Origin: Bacteroidia bacterium
GTDB lineage: Bacteria > Bacteroidota > Bacteroidia > B-17B0 > Aurantibacillaceae
Length of the DNA stretch: 64,000 nucleotides
Direction: 5' to 3'
NCBI GenBank assembly: GCA_016787895.1
Contig: JAEUTN010000010.1
Coordinates: 1 to 64,000, forward strand
Numbering within the stretch: position 1 is the first letter of the stretch; every line of letters begins with the position of its first letter. Made by a program: the position numbers and the translations under genes. The notes below the pieces were generated by a model that searched no databases, was not told the origin of the DNA, and worked only from the letters and a program-made list of their open reading frames with translations. Positions 16,731 through 23,785 of this stretch are shown here, piece after piece.

Positions 16731-17342
16731 ATGAGAAAATCACTTTTCATAATTTTCGTCTTCACTTCTATTCTTAGCAGCGGACAACTGAAGACTTTTT
16801 CTATTGTACCTGTTGCTATTGACAAGAAAAAGTTCTCGCATGACAGTCTTGATATTATAGAAACATACCGATTCAATCATTATACTGTAACTATTGGCTG
16901 GACTCTTGAGACACCACAAAAGCCAAAACTTTTAATTACCAACAGAGCTGGTAGAGTCATTTACTCAAAACTCGGACCAAATGACAGTTATTTCTTTCGA
17001 CCGACTTTCTTTTCAGCTGATCCAACCAAAGACCCAACAATAATTTTAGCAGAAACTGGTTCAGAGTACAGTTGGGGGAATACAGTAATTGAAATACATA
17101 GTGACTATGCGAAGCGATTTGGAGATTTGGACGTGGCTCTCTTTGACACGCTCGACAATATTTCTTCAAACATTGCTCCGATTACGAAAATTACAACTCT
17201 CAATGGTTCATATTTTTTCAATTTTAAAGCATATCAAGTTGTTTATAATCCAGGCGGACCGAAGGAAAAAATATTTAATGGCGCGGACATCTCTTTTATT
17301 TATAAGGACGGGGATTTGAAACTAGAAACGCACAGCAGGTAA
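16731..17342 (+). CDS. Secreted protein of unknown function (cassette 17)
   Basis: Translation from ATG 16731 gives 203 residues with a signal peptide MRKSLFIIFVFTSILSSGQ. The mature part is beta-rich (HYTVTIGWTLETPQKPKLLI, NTVIEIHSDYAKRFGDLDVA, AYQVVYNPGGPKEKIF). No family is recognised. The stop TAA is created by the TAAC box of attC 18. It is probably periplasmic or surface associated. Confidence 0.68.
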   Translation: MRKSLFIIFVFTSILSSGQLKTFSIVPVAIDKKKFSHDSLDIIETYRFNHYTVTIGWTLETPQKPKLLITNRAGRVIYSKLGPNDSYFFRPTFFSADPTKDPTIILAETGSEYSWGNTVIEIHSDYAKRFGDLDVALFDTLDNISSNIAPITKITTLNGSYFFNFKAYQVVYNPGGPKEKIFNGADISFIYKDGDLKLETHSR

Positions 17343-17533
17343 CAGCCGCTAGCCGGCCAGCCCGGACGGAGGCAGTTTCTGAGTATGCAAACGCTGTTTA
17401 AATTAAGGCGTGCTTCGCACAAGGACATTGTTGCGCGTTTGCCTCAAATATTTTAATTTCACGGTAGACAGACGGACGTTTTAGCAGCAAAAGTTCTCGT
17501 AAGGGGCCGGCGGCTAGCGACCAAACGTTATAA
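17337..17533 (+). repeat. attC site 18 (type III)
   Basis: It is nearly identical to attC 11 and has core GTTATAA at 17527. Confidence 0.88.
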
Positions 17534-17565
17534 GCAAGCCGACTGCGGACCGACACCAAAACAAA

Positions 17566-17985
17566 ATGAATCTCACTGGACAATGGAAAGGTATCATCAC
17601 CTTCGGACCTGAATACGGAGACTGGGAGGACAAAGAACTTTATTTTTCGATGGACCTCAGACAAACTGGTTTGATCATAGAGGGTACCGCGGTCGACACA
17701 GGAGGTGTTGGTTGTAACCCAGACATTGCGGACATTAAAGGCTTCGTTGACGGAGATTCAATAAGTTTCCGTAAACAATATCGTTCGACAGTCACCGAAG
17801 ACGAGAATGGTATAGAGATCGTTGAGAAAGGAAAGCCTTCACCAGAGGTTGAGTATATTGGAACAATTGACCGGTCTTTCGATAAAATTGAAGGCGAATG
17901 GCAAATTAATGTCGCAGTGCAAAAACTCAAAGACGCTTGGTTAGACGAAACCTGGACAGGACAGTGGGAAATGTCACGGACCTAG
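17566..17985 (+). CDS. Lipocalin-like cytosolic protein (cassette 18)
   Basis: The 139-residue product begins MNLTGQWKGIITFGPEYGD and ends near WTGQWEMSRT. It has alternating short beta-strand stretches (YFSMDLRQTGLIIEGTAVD, IKGFVDGDSISFRKQY, VEYIGTIDRSFDKIEGEWQI). This is the layout of small beta-barrels that open with G-x-W, but no ligand or family can be assigned. No export signal is present. Confidence 0.65.
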   Translation: MNLTGQWKGIITFGPEYGDWEDKELYFSMDLRQTGLIIEGTAVDTGGVGCNPDIADIKGFVDGDSISFRKQYRSTVTEDENGIEIVEKGKPSPEVEYIGTIDRSFDKIEGEWQINVAVQKLKDAWLDETWTGQWEMSRT

Positions 17986-18000
17986 AAGACGACGGCCAGC

Positions 18001-18194
18001 TTATAACAGCGGCTAAGCCCCACCGGGACAAGAACAGCTTCTGTAACTGCAGCTGCTGCGCCTTTTAATGGCCGCTTCGCGTGGACACAGTTGCGCAGCT
18101 GCTTCAAATATTTTAACTTCACAGTGGACACTAGAGCGTTTAAAACCGGCGGCAACTGGAAATGCCGGCGGGGCCTAGCCGCCAAACGTTAGCA
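18001..18194 (+). repeat. attC site 19 (type III-like variant)
   Basis: It has arms AGCGGCTAAGCCCCACCGG / CCGGCGGGGCCTAGCCGC and core GTTAGCA at 18188. Confidence 0.87.
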
Positions 18195-18211
18195 CCAATG
18201 CCGGTCGGACA

Positions 18212-18481
18212 TTATGGAAAGACAGAATAAATATCTTTCCGATGGACAACTCTCGCAAAAGTCACTTTCTGACCTTCGTAAAAGACACCAACACGGTAAT
18301 CCCCAATTCTAAAACGGTAAGCAGACTTATGACCTTTTAACTTCTTAGTGTTCGGTATTTCGGACAGGTTCTGCGCGGACTCAACGTCTTCAATCAACCT
18401 TGACAGACTATTCTTTACTGACTTTAATGAAATTTTATCAAGGTCTTTATAGAACTTATCTAAAAACTCGACCTCCATCAA
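18212..18481 (-). CDS. RelE/ParE-family toxin (cassette 19, reverse)
   Basis: The 89-residue protein shows the RelE/ParE toxin pattern. It has an N-terminal helical pair (FLDKFYKDLDKISL), KKLKGHKSAYRFRIGDYRVG, then FARVVHRKDIYSVF, which holds the conserved basic and histidine residues near the C-terminus. RelE toxins cleave ribosome-bound mRNA, while ParE toxins poison gyrase, and the subtype cannot be fixed. The gene overlaps its antitoxin by 4 bp and is read against the cassette direction, so it must have its own promoter near 18680-18700. Confidence 0.85.
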   Translation of the reverse strand: MMEVEFLDKFYKDLDKISLKSVKNSLSRLIEDVESAQNLSEIPNTKKLKGHKSAYRFRIGDYRVGVFYEGQKVTFARVVHRKDIYSVFP

Positions 18482-18675
18482 GCCTTGAGCTTTTTCATAA
18501 TCGTTTCTCTGCTAACTTTCTTCGATCTGTTAACCGACTTCATCATTCTGGCTAATCCAAGGTCTTCTAATTCTTCAGCTGACATTGAAGCAGTCGAAAT
18601 ACCAAGTTTTTTAAGTAAATCAGACAAGAACTTATATTCTGTCTGGTCTTTGGCTTTAATTACAATTCCTTTCAT
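18478..18675 (-). CDS. Antitoxin of the RelE/ParE pair (cassette 19, reverse)
   Basis: The 65-residue protein lies upstream of the toxin with a 4-bp overlap. It has MKGIVIKAKDQTEYKFLSDL, then LLKKLGISTASMSAEELED, and a basic tail MKSVNRSKKVSRETIMKKLK. That organisation resembles short antitoxins of RelE-type modules in Bacteroidota and cyanobacteria. It probably neutralises the toxin and represses the shared promoter. Confidence 0.8.
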   Translation of the reverse strand: MKGIVIKAKDQTEYKFLSDLLKKLGISTASMSAEELEDLGLARMMKSVNRSKKVSRETIMKKLKA

Positions 18676-18706
18676 ACAGACAAATATAATAAATTACCGG
18701 CACAGG

Positions 18707-18926
18707 TGCTAACAGCCAACTGGCGCCACCGCGGACAGAGGGCAGCCATACGTAAGCGCCGCCTGTTTTCAATAAGGTGCCTCCCCTACCCCACAAGCCT
18801 AAGCCAGTCGGCGGGACAATTGTGACGGCGGCGCATCAACTCTTTTAACATCCGGACAAATTTTCTATCTTTAAATCCGACTGGTTCTCCGTAAGCCGGC
18901 GAGCGCCAGTTGGCAAAACGTTACCA
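18707..18926 (+). repeat. attC site 20 (type I, interior c)
   Basis: It has type I arms with small changes (CACCGCGGAC), core GTTACCA at 18920 and TATCTTTA present. Confidence 0.9.
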
Positions 18927-19006
18927 CCAATTGCTGAACTAGACTCTCTGAGACGGCCAATGTTCAAGGACTTTGATTTCTCTTTCAATTTTCTTACATT
19001 TGAATC

Positions 19007-19258
19007 ATGCCGACCGTATTATATATATTCGGCTGGCGATTGTTCTTTTATTCCAATGAAGGTTCTGAGCCAGCTCACATTCATGCCGAAAAAGGTGACA
19101 TGGAATGTAAATTCTGGCTCCTGATCGAAGAAGTTGAAATTAAAGAAGCGTTTTCGTACAATATGACTCCGGCGTCGACAAGAGAAGTTAAGAAAATAAT
19201 ATATCAACATTTTGACCTCATTATTGAATCCTGGAACAATTACTTTAAGAAATCATGA
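19007..19258 (+). CDS. DUF4160 protein (cassette 20)
   Basis: The 83-residue protein has the DUF4160 signature: YIFGWRLFFYSNEGSEPAHI continuing to HAEKGD, followed by an acidic segment. DUF4160 and DUF2442 genes regularly occur as adjacent pairs with toxin-antitoxin-like organisation, but activity is unproven. It overlaps the DUF2442 gene by 4 bp (ATGA). Its start is ATG 19007, about 85 nt after the attC core. Confidence 0.87.
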   Translation: MPTVLYIFGWRLFFYSNEGSEPAHIHAEKGDMECKFWLLIEEVEIKEAFSYNMTPASTREVKKIIYQHFDLIIESWNNYFKKS

Positions 19259-19491
19259 TTGCAACACATAACATTAAGGACATTTCGTTCGGACAAAACA
19301 CCATTTTATTATTGATTGACGGTAAGTCGATTGAATTATCTCTTGACAAGGTTTCAAAAAAACTCAAAGACGCTTCTGAATTGCAACGAAAATTCTTTAA
19401 AATCTCTCCATCAGGTTACGGAATCCATTGGCCTCTAATTGACGAGGACCTATCTGTAGACGCCATTCTAAAATTAGCCAGTACTGAATAA
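19255..19491 (+). CDS. DUF2442 protein (cassette 20)
   Basis: The 78-residue protein has the DUF2442 pattern: NTILLLIDGKSIELSLDKV in the middle and the diagnostic C-terminal GYGIHWPLIDEDLSVDAILK. It is translationally coupled to the DUF4160 gene. The pair is a candidate stabilisation or regulatory module. Confidence 0.87.
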   Translation: MIATHNIKDISFGQNTILLLIDGKSIELSLDKVSKKLKDASELQRKFFKISPSGYGIHWPLIDEDLSVDAILKLASTE

Positions 19492-19501
19492 TCACAACTG
19501 G

Positions 19502-19694
19502 TGGTAACAGCCAACTGGCGCCACCGGGACGAGCACAGCTTTTTCGTAAGCAGGCCCTGTTTTTTAAAGGGCACCTTCGGTAGGACGTTGTGGCGGGCCT
19601 GCATCAGGTATTTTAGCATTCGGACAAATTTTCTATCTTTAAATCCGACTGGTTCTCCGTACGCCGGCGAGCGCCAGTTGGCAAAACGTTAGGC
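19502..19694 (+). repeat. attC site 21 (type I, interior a)
   Basis: It has type I arms, core GTTAGGC at 19688 (GTTRRRY) and TATCTTTA present. Confidence 0.9.
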
Positions 19695-19773
19695 GGCATG
19701 CGGACGGACCTTAGCCTTAAAATAATTTGTTAAAAGACTTGCTTTTTGTTACCTGAACAGGTAACTTTGACCT

Positions 19774-20121
19774 GTGAGCGATTTTATCCGGACAGCATAT
19801 GTTTATGGGCACTCCTTTTGGGACTTCTATAACTCACAGACAAAGCAGGTTCAGGTTAAAATAGACTGGGTGATTGGCCTGGTCCGGACGGTCAAGATGG
19901 TTCCTGAAAAGTTCTTTAAACATCTTGAGGGTACGGACGGGATTTATGAAATGCGCGTAAAAGTAGGTAGTGACATCTACCGAATCTTTTGCTTCTTTGA
20001 CAAGGGACAATTGGTCATCCTCCTCAACGGCTTTCATAAAAAGACCGACAAAACACCCAGACAAGAAATAGAAAGAGCTGAACGACTTAAAAAACAATAC
20101 TATGCCGACAAAGAAAAATAA
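19774..20121 (+). CDS. HigB-like RelE-superfamily toxin (cassette 21)
   Basis: The gene starts with GTG 19774. The 115-residue product shows the Gp49/HigB-like pattern: FIRTAYVYGHSFWDFYNSQT, then GTDGIYEMRVKVGSDIYRIF, CFFDKGQLVILLNGFHKKT and a basic C-terminus with PRQEIERAERL. HigB toxins cut mRNA at the ribosome. The toxin precedes its antitoxin, the order typical of higBA, and the genes overlap by 20 bp. Confidence 0.88.
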   Translation: MSDFIRTAYVYGHSFWDFYNSQTKQVQVKIDWVIGLVRTVKMVPEKFFKHLEGTDGIYEMRVKVGSDIYRIFCFFDKGQLVILLNGFHKKTDKTPRQEIERAERLKKQYYADKEK

Positions 20122-20410
20122 CAAACTTGTTTCCTGGGACAGCCATCTCGACAAAAAATATGGCAAGAAGGGATCTGCTTCACGAAGCAAATACGAGGAA
20201 GAATTCGAGGCTTTTAAAATCGGGGTTCTCATTCAGGAGGCCCGGAGAAATCAGCAATTGACACAAGAAGAACTTGCCGAAAAAGTCGGGACAACAAAAA
20301 ACTACATTTCGCGCATTGAAAATGACGCCAGTGACATCAAACTTTCGACTCTTCTTAGAATTATTCAAGAAGGACTCGGCGGACATTTGAAACTGACCTT
20401 TGACGCATAG
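20102..20410 (+). CDS. HigA-like Xre-family antitoxin (cassette 21)
   Basis: The 102-residue protein has a helix-turn-helix of the Xre type in its second half: EARRNQQLTQEELAEKVGTT, NYISRIENDASDIKLSTLLR. The N-terminal third is basic and probably flexible. It should bind the upstream toxin and repress the operon. Its start lies inside the toxin gene. Confidence 0.9.
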   Translation: MPTKKNNKLVSWDSHLDKKYGKKGSASRSKYEEEFEAFKIGVLIQEARRNQQLTQEELAEKVGTTKNYISRIENDASDIKLSTLLRIIQEGLGGHLKLTFDA

Positions 20411-20424
20411 ATTTACGCACGACC

Positions 20425-20538
20425 GCCTAACAGCGCACAAGCCTTATGCCGCGCATTTGGGTCTTGTAACTTTCGGTTGACATTTGTACATTTAAAAACA
20501 CGGACGGCGGCACAAGGCCTGTGCGCAGAACGTTAGGC
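20425..20538 (+). repeat. attC site 22 (type IV, 114 bp)
   Basis: It has arms GCGCACAAGCCTTATGCCG / CGGCACAAGGCCTGTGCGC and core GTTAGGC at 20532. The boxes GCCTAAC and GTTAGGC match the classical consensus. Confidence 0.9.
20464..20494 (+). promoter_or_regulatory. Promoter-like element inside attC 22
   Basis: TTG at 20464 is followed after 20 nt by TACATTTA at 20487. It would transcribe into the ORF-less cassette that follows. Confidence 0.5.
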
Positions 20539-20896
20539 GAAACCAAGCCAACGGACGTTAATAAAAAAAGGACACGCACGGCGGACGCACGCGCCGAAAA
20601 AACAAACCTCGGTTGGACACCAGAACCCTCAAAGACCAATACCCAATAGCATCTCGGTAAGTTTGTTTTTCGGCCGGACAGCACATCAGCCCTCCCCTAC
20701 CCGCAAATCCATCGCACGGCGGACAGCAGACAAGTTAATTTCGCTTCGACAGGCCAACTCACAAGCGGACCGCACGAAATCTTCTTCAGGTTTTGGGTTT
20801 TCGGGCCAAAATAAAATAGACCTCGGTAAAAAAAAGTACTCTAAAAACGGGTTGACGTCGGGACGTCAACCAAAACCTGGCTTGGCATCGCCTAAC
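20532..20896 (+). ncRNA. Candidate structured RNA, ORF-less cassette copy B (cassette 22)
   Basis: It is homologous to 12714-13061 along its length and again has no credible ORF. Stems correspond: AAAAACAAAC (20598-20607) with GTTTGTTTTT (20661-20670); CAGGTTTT (20787-20794) with AAAACCTG (20872-20879); hairpin GGTTGACG (20850-20857) with CGTCAACC (20864-20871) around TCGGGA. Relative to copy A, a C-G pair becomes A-T in the first and a G-C pair becomes T-A in the last. Both changes preserve pairing while the sequence diverges elsewhere. A TTG-N20-TACATTTA promoter-like element precedes it. Confidence 0.62.
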
Positions 20897-21003
20897 ACCA
20901 AGCAAGGCTTATGCCGCGCATTTCGGTCTTGTAGTTTCGGTCGGACATTCGTATGTTTAAATATCCGGACGGCGGCACAAGCCCTGCTTGGAAAACGTTA
21001 TAA
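20890..21003 (+). repeat. attC site 23 (type IV, 114 bp)
   Basis: It is nearly identical to attC 12, so the cassette with its own attC is duplicated or shared. The core is GTTATAA at 20997. Confidence 0.9.
20929..20959 (+). promoter_or_regulatory. Promoter-like element inside attC 23
   Basis: TTG at 20929 is followed after 20 nt by TATGTTTA at 20952. It faces the OmpA-like gene at 21032. Confidence 0.5.
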
Positions 21004-21031
21004 CCAATACGGCGGGGAGACTCGGTAAGAC

Positions 21032-21517
21032 ATGACAAGAGTAAAAATGCTGATAATTTTCTTCTTTCCCGTCATCTTAATTCACGGACAACAGACATTT
21101 AAAATTGACGGGACCAAAGCAGTCGTCGGACAAACTTACACTTCATGGACAATTTGCTTTGACTTAGTGAGTTCCGAAGTAATTATCGAATCTACTTGTA
21201 AATTATCCCTTGACAGTATTCTTGCCTTCCTTAAAAGTAACCCAACTACCACTGTGGAATTGGGCTATCATACAAATGATCTTAAAGGCGCAAAATTCAA
21301 TTTGACATTATCTCAACAAAGGGCAGAGTCGGTTAAAAGGTATTTTGTTGGACACGGGATTGATTCACTGAGGATGGTTGCTGTTGGTTATGGCTCAACC
21401 AAGCCGTTGACAAAGGAAGACAGGCAATTCGAAAATGAGTTTAAAAAAAACAATTACTGTACAGTCCCACCATATCGCGGCACTAGACGTCTAACAATAA
21501 AAATACTTAGTAAGTAA
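21032..21517 (+). CDS. OmpA C-terminal domain protein, exported (cassette 23)
   Basis: The 161-residue protein has a signal peptide (MLIIFFFPVILIHGQ) and an OmpA-like peptidoglycan-binding domain from about residue 60. It includes VELGYHTNDLKGAKFNLTLS, QQRAESVKRYFVGHGIDSLR and VAVGYGSTKP, ending RRLTIKIL. The usual NRRVE and D/R diaminopimelate-contact residues appear altered (G-T-R-R-L), so binding may be weak. It probably lies in the periplasm. There is no beta-barrel part. Confidence 0.82.
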   Translation: MTRVKMLIIFFFPVILIHGQQTFKIDGTKAVVGQTYTSWTICFDLVSSEVIIESTCKLSLDSILAFLKSNPTTTVELGYHTNDLKGAKFNLTLSQQRAESVKRYFVGHGIDSLRMVAVGYGSTKPLTKEDRQFENEFKKNNYCTVPPYRGTRRLTIKILSK

Positions 21518-21551
21518 GCGGACAGGCACGAATCTGTGCGTGCCGTACTGG

Positions 21552-21752
21552 TTATAACAGCGCACAGCCGGCCAGCCCGGACAAATTGAAGGTGCTAATC
21601 TCCGTAGCCAGGCCCTGTTTAGGTTAAGGCCCGCAAGCGGACAGTTTTTTTGGCGGGCCTGCTCAAATTTCATTAACTTCGGTCAGACGCGCGGTTGTTT
21701 TGGCACCAAAAGTTCTCGAAATGGGCCGGCGGCTGTGCGCCAAACGTTATGT
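21552..21752 (+). repeat. attC site 24 (type III-like)
   Basis: It has arms AGCGCACAGCCGGCCAGCCC / GGGCCGGCGGCTGTGCGC and core GTTATGT at 21746. Confidence 0.88.
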
Positions 21753-21840
21753 GCCATTTGTAGGGACAGTCGTTTTGCCGCAAATTCCTTCATTTTGACA
21801 TCAATCCAAATTAATTTATCTTTATAGTAATTCTAAATCA

Positions 21841-22083
21841 ATGACAACAACAGACCAAATCCGCAATGGAATTATTGAAAAACTCCTTACTATTTCAAAT
21901 AAGGACTACTTAACTGCGCTTTTTCAATTAGTTAAAAACAGTCCGGCAGACAAGGACACAGTTAAGCTCACAGAGGAACAAGTTGTAATGTTAAAGCTCA
22001 GTGAAAAGGACATTAAGGAAGGGAATTTGATTCCTCAATCTCAACTTGACAAATCCGATTTAAAATGGCTAAAAGGACTGTAG
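21841..22083 (+). CDS. Antitoxin-like protein (cassette 24)
   Basis: The 80-residue protein begins MTTTDQIRNGIIEKLLTISN and continues with LKLSEKDIKEGNLIPQSQLD, the pattern of short antitoxins found before RelE/ParE toxins in Bacteroidota. The C-terminal segment KSDLKWLKGL probably contacts the toxin. The gene overlaps the toxin by 19 bp. Confidence 0.8.
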   Translation: MTTTDQIRNGIIEKLLTISNKDYLTALFQLVKNSPADKDTVKLTEEQVVMLKLSEKDIKEGNLIPQSQLDKSDLKWLKGL

Positions 22084-22385
22084 TTTGGACTGAAACTGCA
22101 GCCAAACAACGTAGAGAAATTCTAAAGTATTGGATTAAACGAAATGGTACAACAACTTACGCTGAAAAATTAATCAAAATAACGGCTGAGCAAGTCAAGG
22201 TAATTCTGAGCAACCCCAAACTTTTTAAAATGGCGGACTTTCCAGATACGCATATTTCGGTTTTAGGACACTTCAGTATCTTGTATAAATTCACAAAGGA
22301 CACCCTTATTATTACAGCCTTTTGGGACAACAGACAAGATCCTAAAAAACTTCTTGACATTCTCAGGAAAACAAACGGCACATAA
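22065..22385 (+). CDS. RelE/ParE-family toxin (cassette 24)
   Basis: The 106-residue protein shows VVWTETAAKQRREILKYWIK at the N-terminus, VLGHFSILYKFTKDTLIITA in the beta-sheet core, and FWDNRQDPKKLLDIL at the C-terminus, the usual RelE/ParE arrangement. The FWDNRQDP ending is frequent in ParE-like proteins of Bacteroidota. The stop codon TAA comes from attC 25. Confidence 0.88.
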   Translation: MAKRTVVWTETAAKQRREILKYWIKRNGTTTYAEKLIKITAEQVKVILSNPKLFKMADFPDTHISVLGHFSILYKFTKDTLIITAFWDNRQDPKKLLDILRKTNGT

Positions 22386-22597
22386 CAGCCAACTGGCGCC
22401 ACCGGGACGAGAGGCTGCTTTTCGTAAGCGCCGCCTGTTTTCGTTAAGGTCGCTTCGCGGGGACACCCTTCGACAGGCTCAGGGTGAAATTGTGGCGGCG
22501 GCGCCTCAGCTATTTTAGCATCCGGACAAATTTTCTATCTTTAACATCGGGCCAGGTTTCCGTCAGTCGGCGGACGCCAGTTGGCAAAACGTTATAG
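22380..22597 (+). repeat. attC site 25 (type I, interior b, with palindromic insertion)
   Basis: It has type I arms. The palindrome CACCCTTCGACAGGCTCAGG plus GTG at 22464-22486 interrupts the interior. The core is GTTATAG at 22591. Confidence 0.9.
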
Positions 22598-22633
22598 GTA
22601 AGCCGTTGGACGTACATAGACCGACAGACAATT

Positions 22634-23059
22634 ATGACCAGACATCTTCACTTAATATTTATATTTCTCAGTGGCCTTTGTTCGGCTCAGACAATCAATC
22701 CAAAGGAATTAGTTGGACAATGGGTAAGGATTTACGATAAAGACGAGTTTGGAAAAAATATTGAAGTAAATAAGGAGAATATTGACACGTTAAATTTCTT
22801 CGCTGACAATAGGTTTTTGAAGAAACAAAATGGGACTCAAGAAACGGCCACTTGGATTCTGGATTCAAAAACAAAGACGATTCAATATAAAAATCTTGTA
22901 TATAAAGGTCTAATACTTGGCCAGTATATTCAATTAGACCCAACAGACTCATGGGCTGACATCGGGATCCTTACAAAAGACACACTGACCATTCTACAAT
23001 GTTGGGAAACAGACCCACCGTCACATTGCACTTCTTGGTATTATATCCGAACAAAATGA
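22634..23059 (+). CDS. Secreted lipocalin-like protein (cassette 25)
   Basis: The 141-residue product has a signal peptide (LHLIFIFLSGLCSAQ). The mature domain opens ELVGQWVRIYDKDEFGKNIE and continues NFFADNRFLKKQNGTQETAT, WILDSKTKTIQY, LTILQCWETDPP. The G-x-W start followed by F-x-x-x-x-x-F and W-x-L-D resembles lipocalin-like domains common in Bacteroidota. Two to three cysteines near the C-terminus may form a disulfide. No ligand is known. Confidence 0.7.
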   Translation: MTRHLHLIFIFLSGLCSAQTINPKELVGQWVRIYDKDEFGKNIEVNKENIDTLNFFADNRFLKKQNGTQETATWILDSKTKTIQYKNLVYKGLILGQYIQLDPTDSWADIGILTKDTLTILQCWETDPPSHCTSWYYIRTK

Positions 23060-23086
23060 CTGAACCAATTTGGTGCAACGGCCTAC

Positions 23087-23306
23087 CTATAACAGCCAAC
23101 TGGCGCCACCGGGACGAAATACAGCTTCTCGTAAGCGCCGCCTGTTTTCCATAAAGTGCCTCCCCGACCACACAAGCCTAAGCCAGTCGGCGGGACAGTT
23201 GTGGCGGCGGCGCATCAAACCTTTTAACATCCGGACAAATTTTCTATCTTTAACTTCAGACTAGCTCTCCGTAAGCCGGCGAGCGCCAGTTGGCAAAACG
23301 TTAGCA
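23087..23306 (+). repeat. attC site 26 (type I, interior c)
   Basis: It has type I arms, core GTTAGCA at 23300 and TATCTTTA present. Confidence 0.9.
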
Positions 23307-23341
23307 GTAATGCTATGAGCTGCTGACGAAATCGACAAAAA

Positions 23342-23686
23342 CTACTTTGACGATTTCTTCAAATCCTTCAAACCCCAATCAGACATACTATCGATAATCG
23401 GTAACAAAGTTTGACCATATTTTGAAATTTTGTATTCCACTCTTGGCGGAATTTCTGCATAAATAATTCGTTCCAAAATTTTGTCTTCTTCCATTTCTCG
23501 AAGTTGGTTCACCAACATTTGCTTACTAATATCAGGAATTGCTTTTTGCAACATTGAAAAACGATTACAGTCTTTTCTAATCAAATGAATAATAACAGGT
23601 TTCCATTTGCCACCAATTTTATTCAAGCAATGTGTAACTGGACAATTGTTTGGGTTAAATTCTTTCGTTTTTCTTTTATTTTCCAT
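23342..23686 (-). CDS. HxlR-family (DUF24) winged-helix regulator (cassette 26)
   Basis: The 114-residue protein has the HxlR pattern: NCPVTHCLNKIGGKWKPVII, LRKAIPDISKQMLVNQLREM (here LQKAIPDIS), LERIIYAEIPPRVEYKIS and a C-terminal helix. The conserved N-terminal cysteine preceding the winged helix (Cys15, with Cys20 nearby) matches the redox-sensing position of YodB/CatR/HypR, which sense quinones and electrophiles. It is divergent from the next two genes, one of which is quinone-reductase-like, so local redox-responsive repression is a reasonable inference. Confidence 0.9.
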   Translation of the reverse strand: MENKRKTKEFNPNNCPVTHCLNKIGGKWKPVIIHLIRKDCNRFSMLQKAIPDISKQMLVNQLREMEEDKILERIIYAEIPPRVEYKISKYGQTLLPIIDSMSDWGLKDLKKSSK

Positions 23687-23749
23687 TGGTCTATATTTTT
23701 AGACTATAACGACAATTATTGACTACACTATTTATTTGGACAAAGGTAA

Positions 23750-23757
23750 TAATTTTG
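23750..23757 (+). promoter_or_regulatory. Putative -7 box of the divergent cassette promoter
   Basis: TAATTTTG matches the Bacteroidota TAnnTTTG box 29 nt upstream of ATG 23786. No convincingly spaced -33 TTTG was found. The divergent interval 23687-23785 is the likely HxlR operator region. Confidence 0.45.
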
Positions 23758-23785
23758 CATCTGTAAAATCAAATAAATTTAAAAT

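Noticed and set aside
20663..21028. Plus-strand ORF of 121 codons in cassette B
   Set aside because: It runs through attC 23, has no counterpart in copy A and is low-complexity basic.
46..23306. Regular repeats suggesting a CRISPR array
   Set aside because: Units are 95-265 bp, palindromic and separated by whole genes; no short spacers or cas genes are present. Matching cassette ends fit attC.
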